Assembly: GCA_031272575.1 (NCBI GenBank) | Contig: JAISTO010000173.1 | Location: 1-26,152 of the forward strand | Origin: Treponema sp. | GTDB taxonomy: Bacteria; Spirochaetota; Spirochaetia; Treponematales; Breznakiellaceae | DNA: 26,152 nucleotides | Reading direction: 5' to 3' | Shown here: piece by piece, positions 17,753 to 26,050 of the stretch | Numbering within the stretch: the first letter of the stretch is position 1 | How the letters are laid out: each line of letters starts with the position of its first letter | The notes under the pieces: generated by a model | What the model saw: the letters and a program-made list of their open reading frames with translations, nothing else | Database searches by the model: none | What the model was told of the DNA's origin: nothing | Program-made: the position numbers and the translations under genes

Positions 17753-20700
17753 GTTACCGCCCCCTCGGAGGGAGAGATTCCGCGGTCAAGCCGCGGAATG
17801 ACGTACGGGCAAGGCGCGCCTTGCCCCGACGTATCCTTGTCATAACTCGCCGCTTTCACGCCAGTACTCGCCGCCCCCGCGTCACGCCCAAGTCCCAAGT
17901 CCCAATTCCCAATTCCCTTTAAAAACGGCACAAACAACCCCGGCAGTACGAAGAGGCTCAGGAAGCAGGAGGCCCCTACGCCGCCGACCATGGCCCGCGC
18001 CATCGCGGCCTGGGATGCGCCCAGGCGGGTGAAGCACATGGGGAGGAGCGCCAGCATGGTGGTGGCGGTGGTGATCAGCACGGGGCGGAGGCGGTCGACC
18101 GCGCCCTGGAACACGGCCTCGGGCGGCGTCAGGCCGGAGGCGGCCTTCTCACCCGCGCTCTCGTAGAGGATGATGCCGTTGTTCACGGCCAGGCCGAAGA
18201 GGACGATCAGCGCGAGCACTGACCCGGAGTCGATCCCGGAGCCGGTGATGAAGAGCGCGGGGCCGGCCCCGGCGATGGCGAAGGGTACCGCGGCCAGCAG
18301 GATCAGGGGCAGGAGGAAAGATTCAAACTGCGCGCCCATGGTCAAATAGAGGAGCGCGAGTACCGCTATCATCGTGAGGATGAGGCTGGACTTGTGCCTG
18401 GCGAAGACGGACTCGCCCGCGCTGCCAATGCCCCGCGCCTCGAGGGAGCCCCGCTCGCGGCGCAGGAGGCTTCCGGCCGCCTTCGACAGGGCCTTCTCTT
18501 TGCCGGGCGGGGCGATCAGGTCGAGGTAGATGACGTCGCTGCGGTCCTTGCGCGCGAGCGCGGCCTCGGTCTCGCGGCGCTCGACCCGCCCCAGGGAGCC
18601 CAGGAAGAGCGTCACCGCGGTCTCCTGCGTCTCCGAGGCCTTTGCCGCGGGGAGCGGCAGCGCGGCCAGGGGGGTGCCGCCGCGGCCCTTCAGCCGGACG
18701 TCCAGGGGGCGGCCGTCTATCTCCATCATGCCGGTGACTATGCCCTCGCCGGACGCGTAGACCGTCTGCGCCATGTCGAGCACCGACACGCCCGCGAAGG
18801 CCGCGGCCTCGCGGCGGGGCACGACGCGCAGTTCCGGGCGAAGCCCCTCGGGCCGGCTCCGCGCCTCGGCCAGGGTTCCGGCGAGGGCCTCGGAGAGCAG
18901 GGTGCAGGCCGCGTCCCGGCGCGCCAGCACCTCCTCGCGGCCGCTGCCCCGCACCGCGAGCCGCCGCCCCGACGAGAGCCCCAGGAGGCTCGCGCGGTAA
19001 TCCTCCGGCGCGGCCACCGTGATCCCCACCGGAGCCCCGCCGGCGCCGGCCCAGTCCGCAAGCGCGGCCCTGAGCGCGTCGGCCGCCTCCGCCGCGGATA
19101 CCCCCTTGCGCAGGAAGCACCGGAAGCTGAGGGTCTCCTTGCGGTAGTCCGGGTCGGAGCGGCGGTCCCGGTCTTCGGTCTCGGCCCCCATGCGGCCGTA
19201 GAGTGACGCAATCTCCGGCAGCCCCGAGAGCGCCTTCGCCGCCTCGAGGCCCCTCGGCAGGGCCGCGTCAATCCGCGTCAGGCTCGCAAACTCGATACGC
19301 GCTTCGAGTTCGCCCCCGCTCCCCCCGTCAAAAAACGCCGCGGGCCGCAGCAGCATACAGGCCCCCCCCAGCACACAAATCCCCAGCGACGCCAGCGCCA
19401 GCGTTTTGGGGTGCCGCATACACAGGGCGAGGGCTTTTGAGTAGAAGGCGGTCATCTTGGGAATTGGGACTTGGGACTTGGGACTTGGGCGTGATGCGGG
19501 GGCGGGGGAGACTCCGCGGTCGAGCCGCGGAGTGACGGAGGCGCTCAGCGGAGTGACGGGGGACCCCTTCCGCAGTCCGAACAAACACGGCAGGCAGAAC
19601 TGCGCGTAGAGCCAGCCCGCGGCGATGGCGGCGACGAGGGCGATGGCGAGGTCACCGTAGAGACTGCCGAGGGCCCCGGGCAGGAAGATCACGGGGATGA
19701 AGACCACCGCGGTCGTGAGCGCGCCGGCCAGGCTGGACAGCGAGACCCTTGCCGCCGCGTCCGCGATGCCGCGCGGGCCGGAGGCGCGGGCCGCGCAGAG
19801 CGTGTCCAGCACGATGACGGCGGTGTCCGACACGAGGCCGATGCCCATGGTAAGCCCGCCCAGGCTCATGCCGTTCAGCGAGCGCCCGAAGAGCGCCAGC
19901 GCCGCCACCGAGGCCGCCGCGGAAAACGGGATCGCAAGCCCGGCAAGCAGGCTGTAGTAGGGATTGCCAAGAAAGAGCGCAAGGATGACGGCCACCGCCG
20001 CGGCCGCGAGGAGCGCCGAGAGGCCCAGGTTTTTCAGGTCAGCGACAATGGACGAGGACGCGTCGTACACCAGGTTGAGTTCCGCGTCCCCGGCGAAGAG
20101 CGCGGCGGCCTCCGCGACGGTCTTTTTGATGTCACGCGAAAACCGCACCGGGTCCGCGCCCGGGCGGCGGTACACTTCGAGGCAGGTCTGCGCCTTGTCA
20201 TCGTAAATGAAGAGGCTCTTCCGCTTCGCCATGCCCTTTTTCACCGCGCCCAAATCCTCCAGTTTGAAGGAGCCGTTTTGCAGGGGCAGACTGAGCGCGG
20301 CCAGTTCCTCGGGCGAGGAGGGCATCCCGCGGGTCACGACCGTGAGTTCGCGGTCCCCCTCGCGCACGCTGCCGGCCGGCAGGTCAGCGGTCTCGGCCGC
20401 GAGGAGCGAGGCCAGCCCCGCGGAGGAAAGGCCCCGCGCCGCGAGGGCCGGCGCGTCAAACGAGACCTGCACCTCCTGCGCCTCGCCGCCGGACAGCACC
20501 ACCCCGCCTGTGCCGTCTATGCGGCGGAGCCGCGCGCGTATCTCGTAATCGGCGATGTTCCGCTCGACCGCCCCATCCCCGCTCAGGGCGCGCACCGCGA
20601 TGACCGCGTGCGGCTCGCCCGCGAAGTTCCCGGCCAGCACGAGCGGCTTCTCGATGCCCTCGTTCATGCCGGGGAAGGCCGCGTCCACCGCCTCGCGCGC

Positions 20701-21024
20701 GAGCGCGGCCGCGTCCTCCGGCTCTATGCCCCAGCGAAACTCCAGCGTGATAAGCGAACTCTCGTCCCGCGACACGCTCTCCATGCCCTCGAGGCCCTTC
20801 ACCGGCGAGAACGCGTCCTCCAGCGGAATGGTGACCATCTGCCGCACCTCGGCCGCGCTCATGCCGGGGTAGGCGGTCTCGACGGTTACCCGCGGCAGGG
20901 GTATGTCCGGCAGTTTGTTGAGCGGCAGAGCGCCCAGCGCAAACGCCGCGGCCAGAAAGAGCGCGGCCATGCCCATGCAGACCGCCACAGGCCGCGCCAC
21001 ACACGCGGCAATCAGTTTTTTCAT
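17749..21024 (-). CDS. RND-family efflux permease
   Basis: A 1091-residue inner membrane transporter of the AcrB/HAE type. N-terminal TM helix (about 11-33), KLPDIPLPRVTVETAYPGMSAAEV porter start typical of the family, TM bundle (about 335-480), linker, second TM helix (about 535-552), second porter region, TM bundle (about 890-1030). TM4 reads MGIGLVSDTAVIVLD, with Ser399-Asp400 in place of the Asp-Asp pair; TM10 reads GLAVNNGIILYE, with Asn948 in place of the relay lysine, which many HAE-type proteins also show. The start has GAGG upstream and lies 7 bases after the previous stop. A repeat-derived insertion of about 38 residues is in the central linker (about 486-524), and the last 55-60 residues are repeat-derived as well. 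Partner of the second RND gene and the TolC-like protein. Substrate unknown. Confidence 0.9.
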   Translation of the reverse strand: MKKLIAACVARPVAVCMGMAALFLAAAFALGALPLNKLPDIPLPRVTVETAYPGMSAAEVRQMVTIPLEDAFSPVKGLEGMESVSRDESSLITLEFRWGIEPEDAAALAREAVDAAFPGMNEGIEKPLVLAGNFAGEPHAVIAVRALSGDGAVERNIADYEIRARLRRIDGTGGVVLSGGEAQEVQVSFDAPALAARGLSSAGLASLLAAETADLPAGSVREGDRELTVVTRGMPSSPEELAALSLPLQNGSFKLEDLGAVKKGMAKRKSLFIYDDKAQTCLEVYRRPGADPVRFSRDIKKTVAEAAALFAGDAELNLVYDASSSIVADLKNLGLSALLAAAAVAVILALFLGNPYYSLLAGLAIPFSAAASVAALALFGRSLNGMSLGGLTMGIGLVSDTAVIVLDTLCAARASGPRGIADAAARVSLSSLAGALTTAVVFIPVIFLPGALGSLYGDLAIALVAAIAAGWLYAQFCLPCLFGLRKGSPVTPLSASVTPRLDRGVSPAPASRPSPKSQVPIPKMTAFYSKALALCMRHPKTLALASLGICVLGGACMLLRPAAFFDGGSGGELEARIEFASLTRIDAALPRGLEAAKALSGLPEIASLYGRMGAETEDRDRRSDPDYRKETLSFRCFLRKGVSAAEAADALRAALADWAGAGGAPVGITVAAPEDYRASLLGLSSGRRLAVRGSGREEVLARRDAACTLLSEALAGTLAEARSRPEGLRPELRVVPRREAAAFAGVSVLDMAQTVYASGEGIVTGMMEIDGRPLDVRLKGRGGTPLAALPLPAAKASETQETAVTLFLGSLGRVERRETEAALARKDRSDVIYLDLIAPPGKEKALSKAAGSLLRRERGSLEARGIGSAGESVFARHKSSLILTMIAVLALLYLTMGAQFESFLLPLILLAAVPFAIAGAGPALFITGSGIDSGSVLALIVLFGLAVNNGIILYESAGEKAASGLTPPEAVFQGAVDRLRPVLITTATTMLALLPMCFTRLGASQAAMARAMVGGVGASCFLSLFVLPGLFVPFLKGIGNWDLGLGRDAGAASTGVKAASYDKDTSGQGAPCPYVIPRLDRGISPSEGAVT
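17777..17826. repeat. REP-like palindromes at the 3' end of the first RND gene
   Basis: ATTCCGCGG (17777-17785), loop TCAAG, CCGCGGAAT (17791-17799), directly followed by a perfect 20-base palindrome GGGCAAGGCGCGCCTTGCCC (17807-17826). Read on the - strand they encode the C-terminal GQGAPCPYVIPRLDRGISP, a peptide that has nothing to do with RND proteins. Confidence 0.8.
17882..17917. repeat. Heptamer tandem repeat, one arm of a long inverted pair
   Basis: CCCAAGT twice, CCCAATT twice, then CCC. It encodes GNWDLGLG in the tail of the first RND protein. Together with the adjoining bases it is the reverse complement of 19459-19494 over 36 bases with one mismatch. Confidence 0.8.
19459..19494. 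repeat. Heptamer tandem repeat, other arm of the inverted pair
   Basis: GGGAATT once and GGGACTT three times, then GGGCGTGA. In frame it encodes part of the linker insertion (PSPKSQVPIPK). It is the inverted partner of 17882-17917. Confidence 0.8.
19511..19533. repeat. REP-like palindrome in the linker of the first RND gene
   Basis: ACTCCGCGG (19511-19519), loop TCGAG, CCGCGGAGT (19525-19533). Same design as 17777-17799. Translated on the - strand as SVTPRLDRGVSP. A partial second copy (GCGGAGTGACGGG) follows at 19548-19560. Confidence 0.8.
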
Positions 21025-21031
21025 GCCCGCC

Positions 21032-22582
21032 TCACTTCACCACTGAAATACGCTGGGCGTTTTCGTTGACATTGCCCGCGCTGTCCGCAAGCCCCTCGGC
21101 GAAACAAAACCCGATCACGCCGGAATTCGTCTTGTTCGTCAATTTCCCCCGGATCTCGATGCGCGCGGCATCCTCAAAGCCCGGGGCGCTTTCCGCGCAA
21201 TGAAACCCCTCCTGGCTGACCACCACATCCTCCGCGGTGAAATCGACGGCGCTGTTGGTCACCTCCACGCTGAACAATTCCATCACTGAAAAAGGGTCGA
21301 TCCGCGCGTCGAGGGCCGCGTCGAAATAGCACTCGATCCACAGCGGCACTTTTTCCCCGTACGGAAAATGCTCCGCGTCTTCATTCAGGATGATGACCGC
21401 AAACGGGTCGTCCTTCGTAAAGACCGCGAGTTCCCATTCGGCCTCGTCCGCTTTTCCCGGGGCCAGGGGTATGCGCAGGGCCGTAAGGGCCGGGGGCTTC
21501 GAACGCGGGCCCGCAAAACGCGCCGAAAAAACGCTCGTGCCGGTACTCTCATTGTCGGCCGCGTCGAGCACCCCGGGCTTCAGGGTGAAAAGAAACTCGC
21601 TCTCCCAGGCAGGCGTCTTCGCAAACGAGAAGAGCACCCTGGAGGCAAACCCGGGCGCCGTGTCCATGCTCATACTGGGGACGGAGGCCCCCCCGCCCGC
21701 TCCCATGCTCACGCCAAGGGCCGTCTGCACCGAAAGGGTATCCACCTCTTCGGAAAAGTCGAACGCCAGTCGGGTATCTGACTCCCAGTCGGCAAAAGTC
21801 AACCCGGTCTGCTGCTGGGGCGTGGCCCCGTAGTAGAGCGCCGTGAGGGTCGTCTCGCGCCCGTCCGCGTCAAGCACCGCGGCCCTGACCAGTTCCGGCG
21901 CCTGGGTATCCGTCCCAACGGTAAACCGGCTGTCGAATTGTTGACCGACAGTCAAACCGTTGACTCCCTGTAGTTTTGTTGACACGGTGATCGTGTAGAG
22001 CGCCGCGTTTTTCCAGGCCCCCAGAGGGACAAAGACCGCGGCGCGGCCTTCATCCTCGAGGACCCAGGTACCCTCGATGGACGGGCTGAACGAAAGCCCC
22101 TCGCGGCACGAGACCGGATCCAGCGGGCTCGTAAAGGTGACCCGCACCGCGCCCGCAAGGGTCTCGCCGTACGCGGGCTCGATCGACACGAGCCGGGGCC
22201 GCTCCCCCGCGGGCCGCGTCGTGAAGGCCGCGTTGAACTCCCGCTCGAGCGAGAGCCCCTTCGTGTCGCGGCTCCCGGTCCCGAGCGTGAGCACGTAATC
22301 GCGGTTGGCGCGGAGCGGCTCGTCCGGCAGGAAGCGCAGCATGCGCCCCTCCCAGGCAAACGCGCCCTGCACCCGGTCGCCATCCGCGCTGAGCGTGAAG
22401 GCCTGCTCGACCGTCACCCTATCGCTCTCGCCGCTCATACGCAGCGCCACCTCCAGCCCCGCCGCCTCCGCGTGAAAGCCCTCCCCAGGGAGCCAGGTTT
22501 CCACCTCGTACACGTAACGGCGCAGGATGTCGCAGCCCGCCAGCGCGAGGAGCGCGGCGCTTAACAGCAGTATTTTTTTCAT
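21032..22582 (-). CDS. Ig-like-domain lipoprotein (second of two)
   Basis: A 516-residue lipoprotein: MKKILLLSAALLALAGC with lipobox LAGC and Cys17 as the lipidated residue. It then has several beta-rich units of the bacterial Ig-like type (Big_5/SbsA style), with recurring 'P..G......V.F....D..S' and 'Y.LTL..G..D..G' patterns: about 27-125, 130-225 (IEPAYGETLAGAVRVTFTSPLDPVS), 235-360 (LAFDFSEEVDTLSV) and 370-516 (ending GLADSAGNVNENAQ). Its ATG overlaps the stop of the preceding gene (ATGA), and its stop is 7 bases before the first RND gene. Likely tethered to a membrane facing the periplasm or exterior. A role as scaffold or adaptor for the pump is inferred from position only. Confidence 0.75.
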   Translation of the reverse strand: MKKILLLSAALLALAGCDILRRYVYEVETWLPGEGFHAEAAGLEVALRMSGESDRVTVEQAFTLSADGDRVQGAFAWEGRMLRFLPDEPLRANRDYVLTLGTGSRDTKGLSLEREFNAAFTTRPAGERPRLVSIEPAYGETLAGAVRVTFTSPLDPVSCREGLSFSPSIEGTWVLEDEGRAAVFVPLGAWKNAALYTITVSTKLQGVNGLTVGQQFDSRFTVGTDTQAPELVRAAVLDADGRETTLTALYYGATPQQQTGLTFADWESDTRLAFDFSEEVDTLSVQTALGVSMGAGGGASVPSMSMDTAPGFASRVLFSFAKTPAWESEFLFTLKPGVLDAADNESTGTSVFSARFAGPRSKPPALTALRIPLAPGKADEAEWELAVFTKDDPFAVIILNEDAEHFPYGEKVPLWIECYFDAALDARIDPFSVMELFSVEVTNSAVDFTAEDVVVSQEGFHCAESAPGFEDAARIEIRGKLTNKTNSGVIGFCFAEGLADSAGNVNENAQRISVVK

Positions 22583-24060
22583 AACGCATTCTCCAAATAG
22601 ATCACCATATCCTCCTTGAAAAATTCGCCGGCGCTGCCGCGAATGCCGCCGCGGCCCCCGGGGATGAGCACTTTGTAGTAGTGCGGTTCCCCCTCAAGGC
22701 CCGGCTCGAACTTCTCCCACTCCATGCGGAGCGTGTCCGGGCCAAGCCAGCGGAGGCCGCGCAGCGCGGGCGGTGTGAGAGTCACGGGAAAAAAGGCAGC
22801 AGCGCTGACGCGGAGCGCCGCGTCAGCGCCTGCCTCGATGTCGAACGCGGAAGAAAACTTCAGCGAGAAAACAGCCAGGCCTTTACTATCCGGATCAATC
22901 TGTACCGCCGCGCTGACCGGAGCATCCCCTGTAACCAGCACCGAAGGCATACCCTCAGGGTAGACCCCCACAAGGCGCAGGTAGCGGAGCGTCGAATCAA
23001 ACACGTCTGTCACATCGGACCCCATCTTTAAGCCCGCGGCATCCCGCGTGTCACCCGAAATCGTTATGCGGTAGCGCGTTTCCGGCTCCGGTTCCCGTTC
23101 CGGTATGAAGATGACCGAACGGGATGACAACGGTACCGTCCACCCGGATAGTTGCGGCTCTATCGTAACGCAGCGCCCCACGCTGTCCGCATCCATCGCC
23201 CTGGTGAACTCGACGCCGACAGCGCCGCCCGCGCCCAGGCCGGTGGAAAGCCCCCCCGCGGGAACCCAGGGCCCCCAGAGCGCGCTCCCGGCGAAGTCCG
23301 CGGCGCCCGGCACGAAGATGCCGAGCGACTTCACCGCGGGGAGCGTCTTGTCCTCGTCCGTCACGAAGGAGCCCTCCGCCGCGGCGGCGAGGGGGGCGCC
23401 GGAAGCGCCCAGGGCCCGGACGCTCAGTTTCCAGGTATAGGTGGTCCAGGGCGCGAGCGCCTCGTCGGATGTCACCCTTAAGCGAAGGCCCTCGTCGAGC
23501 CACTCGAGGCGGCGCTCACCCGGGCAGTTGAAGGTCAGCGCCGTGTCCACCGAGGCGGCGTCCATGGGGAGTGAAAACTCCAGTTCGAGGAGCCGCTCCC
23601 CCGGCAGGAAGGCCGCGGTCGAGGCCCCCTCGGCGGGGAAGAAGCCGCGCAGATAGGGCCGCTGCCCCGGAGCGCCCGCGTAAAAGGGGATGCTCGTCGC
23701 GAGCGCGAGACTCCGCCCGTCGCGCGCCTCCACGCTGCCGGAGAGGCGCAGCACATAGCGCAGCCCCGGCTGCCAGGCCGCCCGCGGCGTGAAGGCCAGG
23801 CGCGGCCCCTCCCACGAGAGGTCGCCCTCGACCGAAGCCCCGCCGCCACTCACCTGGAGGGCCTTTTCCGCGTCCTCATGGTACACCTCGGTATCAAAGG
23901 TGATGGTCACCTCGGTGTACGCGCCGGCCAGAAGTTCCCCCGCCGCCGCAGGCACGGTCTTCACCGTCATCTCGCGCAGGTCGGCAAAGCCGCAGCCCAA
24001 AACCAGCGCGGCTGCCAGGCACACGGCGGCCAGACCCACTATCACTCTATTCCTTTTCAT
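22579..24060 (-). CDS. Ig-like-domain lipoprotein (first of two)
   Basis: A 493-residue lipoprotein. Two ATGs are adjacent (24063 and 24060); AGGAG is only two bases from the first but five from the second, so I place the start at 24060. The signal ends VLGC, giving a lipidated cysteine near residue 23. At least three Ig-like units follow: about 30-125 (EVTITFDTEV), 135-235 (LELEFSLPMDAASVDTALTF) and 245-360 (GVEFTRAMDADSV..IEPQLSGW, ITISGDTRDAAG). The C-terminal 130 residues are beta-rich and unassigned. It is a distant paralogue of the next gene. It starts 13 bases after the stop of the TolC-like gene and ends in a 4-base overlap with the next gene. Confidence 0.75.
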   Translation of the reverse strand: MKRNRVIVGLAAVCLAAALVLGCGFADLREMTVKTVPAAAGELLAGAYTEVTITFDTEVYHEDAEKALQVSGGGASVEGDLSWEGPRLAFTPRAAWQPGLRYVLRLSGSVEARDGRSLALATSIPFYAGAPGQRPYLRGFFPAEGASTAAFLPGERLLELEFSLPMDAASVDTALTFNCPGERRLEWLDEGLRLRVTSDEALAPWTTYTWKLSVRALGASGAPLAAAAEGSFVTDEDKTLPAVKSLGIFVPGAADFAGSALWGPWVPAGGLSTGLGAGGAVGVEFTRAMDADSVGRCVTIEPQLSGWTVPLSSRSVIFIPEREPEPETRYRITISGDTRDAAGLKMGSDVTDVFDSTLRYLRLVGVYPEGMPSVLVTGDAPVSAAVQIDPDSKGLAVFSLKFSSAFDIEAGADAALRVSAAAFFPVTLTPPALRGLRWLGPDTLRMEWEKFEPGLEGEPHYYKVLIPGGRGGIRGSAGEFFKEDMVIYLENAL

Positions 24061-24073
24061 CATATCTCCTCAT

Positions 24074-25468
24074 TCAGGGGTTTTCGGAAAAAGGCAGCAG
24101 CCCCGCAAGCCCCCCCGGCGGCAGGTCGAGCAGGGTCTCCAGTTGGCGCTCTGCCTCGAGGAGGGATACCGCGGCCTCGACCACCGCGATGTCGGCCTTG
24201 GCCAGGTCCTGCCGCGCCTCCATCAGATCGAGGCGCGTTATCTGGCCGAGGCTCAGGCGCAGTTCGGAGAGGCGGTAACGCTCCGCCTCCAGTGCCGCGG
24301 ACTCGAGCGCGAGGCCGCGCTTCTTTTCCAGGAGGCCGCACTTTTCGAGCGCACTCTCGGCCGCGCGCCCCAACTGCCGCTCCATGTCGCGGTAACTCTC
24401 GCGCCCCAGGCGCAGCGCGAGTTCCGCCTGGCGCACACTGAGCGCGCCTGACAGGTCGGGCACGGGATTCAGCGAACTCTGCGCGGCCGCGGTGTAATCG
24501 GAGGGCGCTTCCCAGCCCGCGCTTCCGCCAAGGCTGCCGGAGAGCCAGGGTGACGAAAAATCCATGTTGAGTGAAACCGCCCAGTTGTGCTTGCTCAAGG
24601 GGTAGCGCTCTCCGGTCAGGCCGGCGGAGGCCTTCATCTGAATCGTGGGGAGCCAGGCCAGCCGCGCGGTCTTCAGGGAAACCTCCTGCTGCGCGAGGGA
24701 AAAACGCGCCTCCTCCAGTTGGGGGCTGCGCCCCAGGGCCAGCGCCCGCACTGTCTCGCCCGACGGAAACCGCGCGCTCCGCCTCACGTCCACCTCTTCC
24801 GTGAGCGGGGGCAGGGTGTCGAGGCCCAGCGTGTCCGCCAGGCTCTGCTCCGCCTCCTGTAGTTCTATCCCCACATTGATGATCTCGATCTTCGTCTGCG
24901 CCAGCGTAAGCTCCGCCTCGGTGAGGCTCATCGGGAGGGCCGCGCCCAGGGCCACCTCCTGCGCGAGGATGTCCCGCTGTTTTTGCAGGGACTCGCAGGC
25001 CGCTTCCTGAATGGCGAGCGTGGCCCGCACATAGAGCACCTGCCGGTACGCAGAGATGGCCGCGTCCGCAACCGCAAGGGCCTGCCGGTCAATCTGGCGC
25101 AGCCCCAGGTCCAACTGGGCGCGCTCCATTTGCCGTGACATGGCCAGACGCCCCCCATCCCAGACCAGTTGCTCGAGCGTAAGGGAGTAGTTTTTCGTGA
25201 ACGAGTCCGTGCTGCTAAGGGAGAGGCGGTCGCTTTCGGACGCGGCGAGACTCAGTTTGGGGAAGTAGGCGCGCGCGCCCAGTTTCCAGGCCCCCTCCTG
25301 CAGCGCGCTCGTCGCGTACGCGTTCCGCAGTTCGAGCGAGGCCGCCACCGCAAGGCGCGCCGCGTCGTCAAAACTGAGCCCCCCGGGGGAGGCGGCAAAC
25401 AGCGGCGCGGCGGCCAGTGTCAGGGCCAGCGCAAGCGCGGCGGCGGGGCGGCCGCGGCCGTGCCTCAT
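24074..25468 (-). CDS. TolC-family outer membrane factor
   Basis: A 464-residue protein with a signal peptide (LALALTLAAAPLFA, cleavage near residue 25). Then come two structural repeats of long amphipathic helices alternating with short beta segments, as in TolC/OEP proteins: LSFDDAARLAVAASLELRNAYA at the start, YSLTLEQLVWDGGRLAMSRQ near 93-112 for the first outer-membrane strand region, and WAVSLNMDFSSPWLSGSLG near 290-310 for the second. The trimer would form an exit duct across the outer membrane and periplasm for an RND pump. Its ATG overlaps the stop of the small lipoprotein gene (ATGA), so the two are translationally coupled. It is the only outer membrane component in the operon. Confidence 0.88.
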   Translation of the reverse strand: MRHGRGRPAAALALALTLAAAPLFAASPGGLSFDDAARLAVAASLELRNAYATSALQEGAWKLGARAYFPKLSLAASESDRLSLSSTDSFTKNYSLTLEQLVWDGGRLAMSRQMERAQLDLGLRQIDRQALAVADAAISAYRQVLYVRATLAIQEAACESLQKQRDILAQEVALGAALPMSLTEAELTLAQTKIEIINVGIELQEAEQSLADTLGLDTLPPLTEEVDVRRSARFPSGETVRALALGRSPQLEEARFSLAQQEVSLKTARLAWLPTIQMKASAGLTGERYPLSKHNWAVSLNMDFSSPWLSGSLGGSAGWEAPSDYTAAAQSSLNPVPDLSGALSVRQAELALRLGRESYRDMERQLGRAAESALEKCGLLEKKRGLALESAALEAERYRLSELRLSLGQITRLDLMEARQDLAKADIAVVEAAVSLLEAERQLETLLDLPPGGLAGLLPFSENP

Positions 25469-25980
25469 TGTGCGGCCCTCTGTGCCGCCTTCCGGGGAGG
25501 CAGCGCGCGCAGGGCCTTTGCGAGCGCCGCCCGCGTCATGCGGTTCAGGGTCCGCGACGAGGAGAGGGTCTCGTTCCCCAGATGAAGCACCCGCCCGGCC
25601 GCCAGCGGCAGCACATCAGCCTCGTTCTCTTCGGCGGTCCTGACGCGGGCCTCCACCGAGATCGACTGCTTCGGTTTCAGGCCCTTGTGGTACGCGCGCT
25701 GCCGCGCCCGAATCTCGATACGGTAGTCCCACTCGTCATCCCGCACCGCATAGCCCTTTTCCATCAGGAAAAGCGGGACCATATCCCGAATCTCCGCGGC
25801 CACCGACTCGCGGTCTCCGGTCATGTCCACATAGACAGAGGAAATCCGCATAGTCCCCGCCCTCCCCACCTTTGCTCCGCCCTTCCACGTACTGGGCCCC
25901 GCCGCGCACGCGGCAAGCCCCGTAAGAAGCACCGAAAGCCCCAGCATCATCGCGCCTCCTTTCATCCTGGTCTTGTTCAT
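25465..25980 (-). CDS. Small lipoprotein of unknown function, first gene of the operon
   Basis: A 171-residue lipoprotein. The start at 25980 (MNKTRMKGGAMMLG) is preferred over an in-frame ATG at 26061 because AGGAG lies five bases upstream and a signal with lipobox LAAC follows (Cys near 25). The longer form would bury the signal behind 27 residues and overlap the leader dyads. The mature part has MRISSVYVDMTGDRESVAAEIRD, a predicted alpha/beta domain with a DYRIEIRARQ strand, and a helical C-terminus (ALAKALRALPP). I do not recognise the family. As operon leader, it may assist assembly of the outer membrane factor, but that is inference. Confidence 0.7.
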   Translation of the reverse strand: MNKTRMKGGAMMLGLSVLLTGLAACAAGPSTWKGGAKVGRAGTMRISSVYVDMTGDRESVAAEIRDMVPLFLMEKGYAVRDDEWDYRIEIRARQRAYHKGLKPKQSISVEARVRTAEENEADVLPLAAGRVLHLGNETLSSSRTLNRMTRAALAKALRALPPRKAAQRAAQ

Positions 25981-26000
25981 GATTTCTCCTTTCCCTCCCA

Positions 26001-26017
26001 ACGCACTTTTGGTGCGT
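26001..26017. promoter_or_regulatory. 17-bp dyad in the operon leader (site 1)
   Basis: ACGCAC-TTTTG-GTGCGT, a perfect 6-base inverted repeat with a 5-base spacer, 21 bases upstream of the start codon and next to the ribosome binding region. It shares the CACTTTT-GTG core and dimensions with site 2 at 26045-26061. Either an operator or a leader hairpin. Confidence 0.5.
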
Positions 26018-26020
26018 GTT

Positions 26021-26050
26021 TTCATACACCTATAAGGAACTCGCGTACAC
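26021..26050 (-). promoter_or_regulatory. Weak candidate promoter of the seven-gene operon
   Basis: On the - strand a TATGAA (26026-26021) could be the -10, with TGTACG (26049-26044) at the -35 position 17 bases away. Neither is close to consensus. A TATAGG at 26034-26029 is an alternative. The region upstream (26070-26099) is rich in A and T tracts, as an UP element might be. Site 2 would overlap the -35 and site 1 the start of the transcript. Confidence 0.3.

Noticed and set aside
17882..17917. CRISPR array
   Set aside because: The repeats are contiguous 7-base units without spacers; no cas genes are present.
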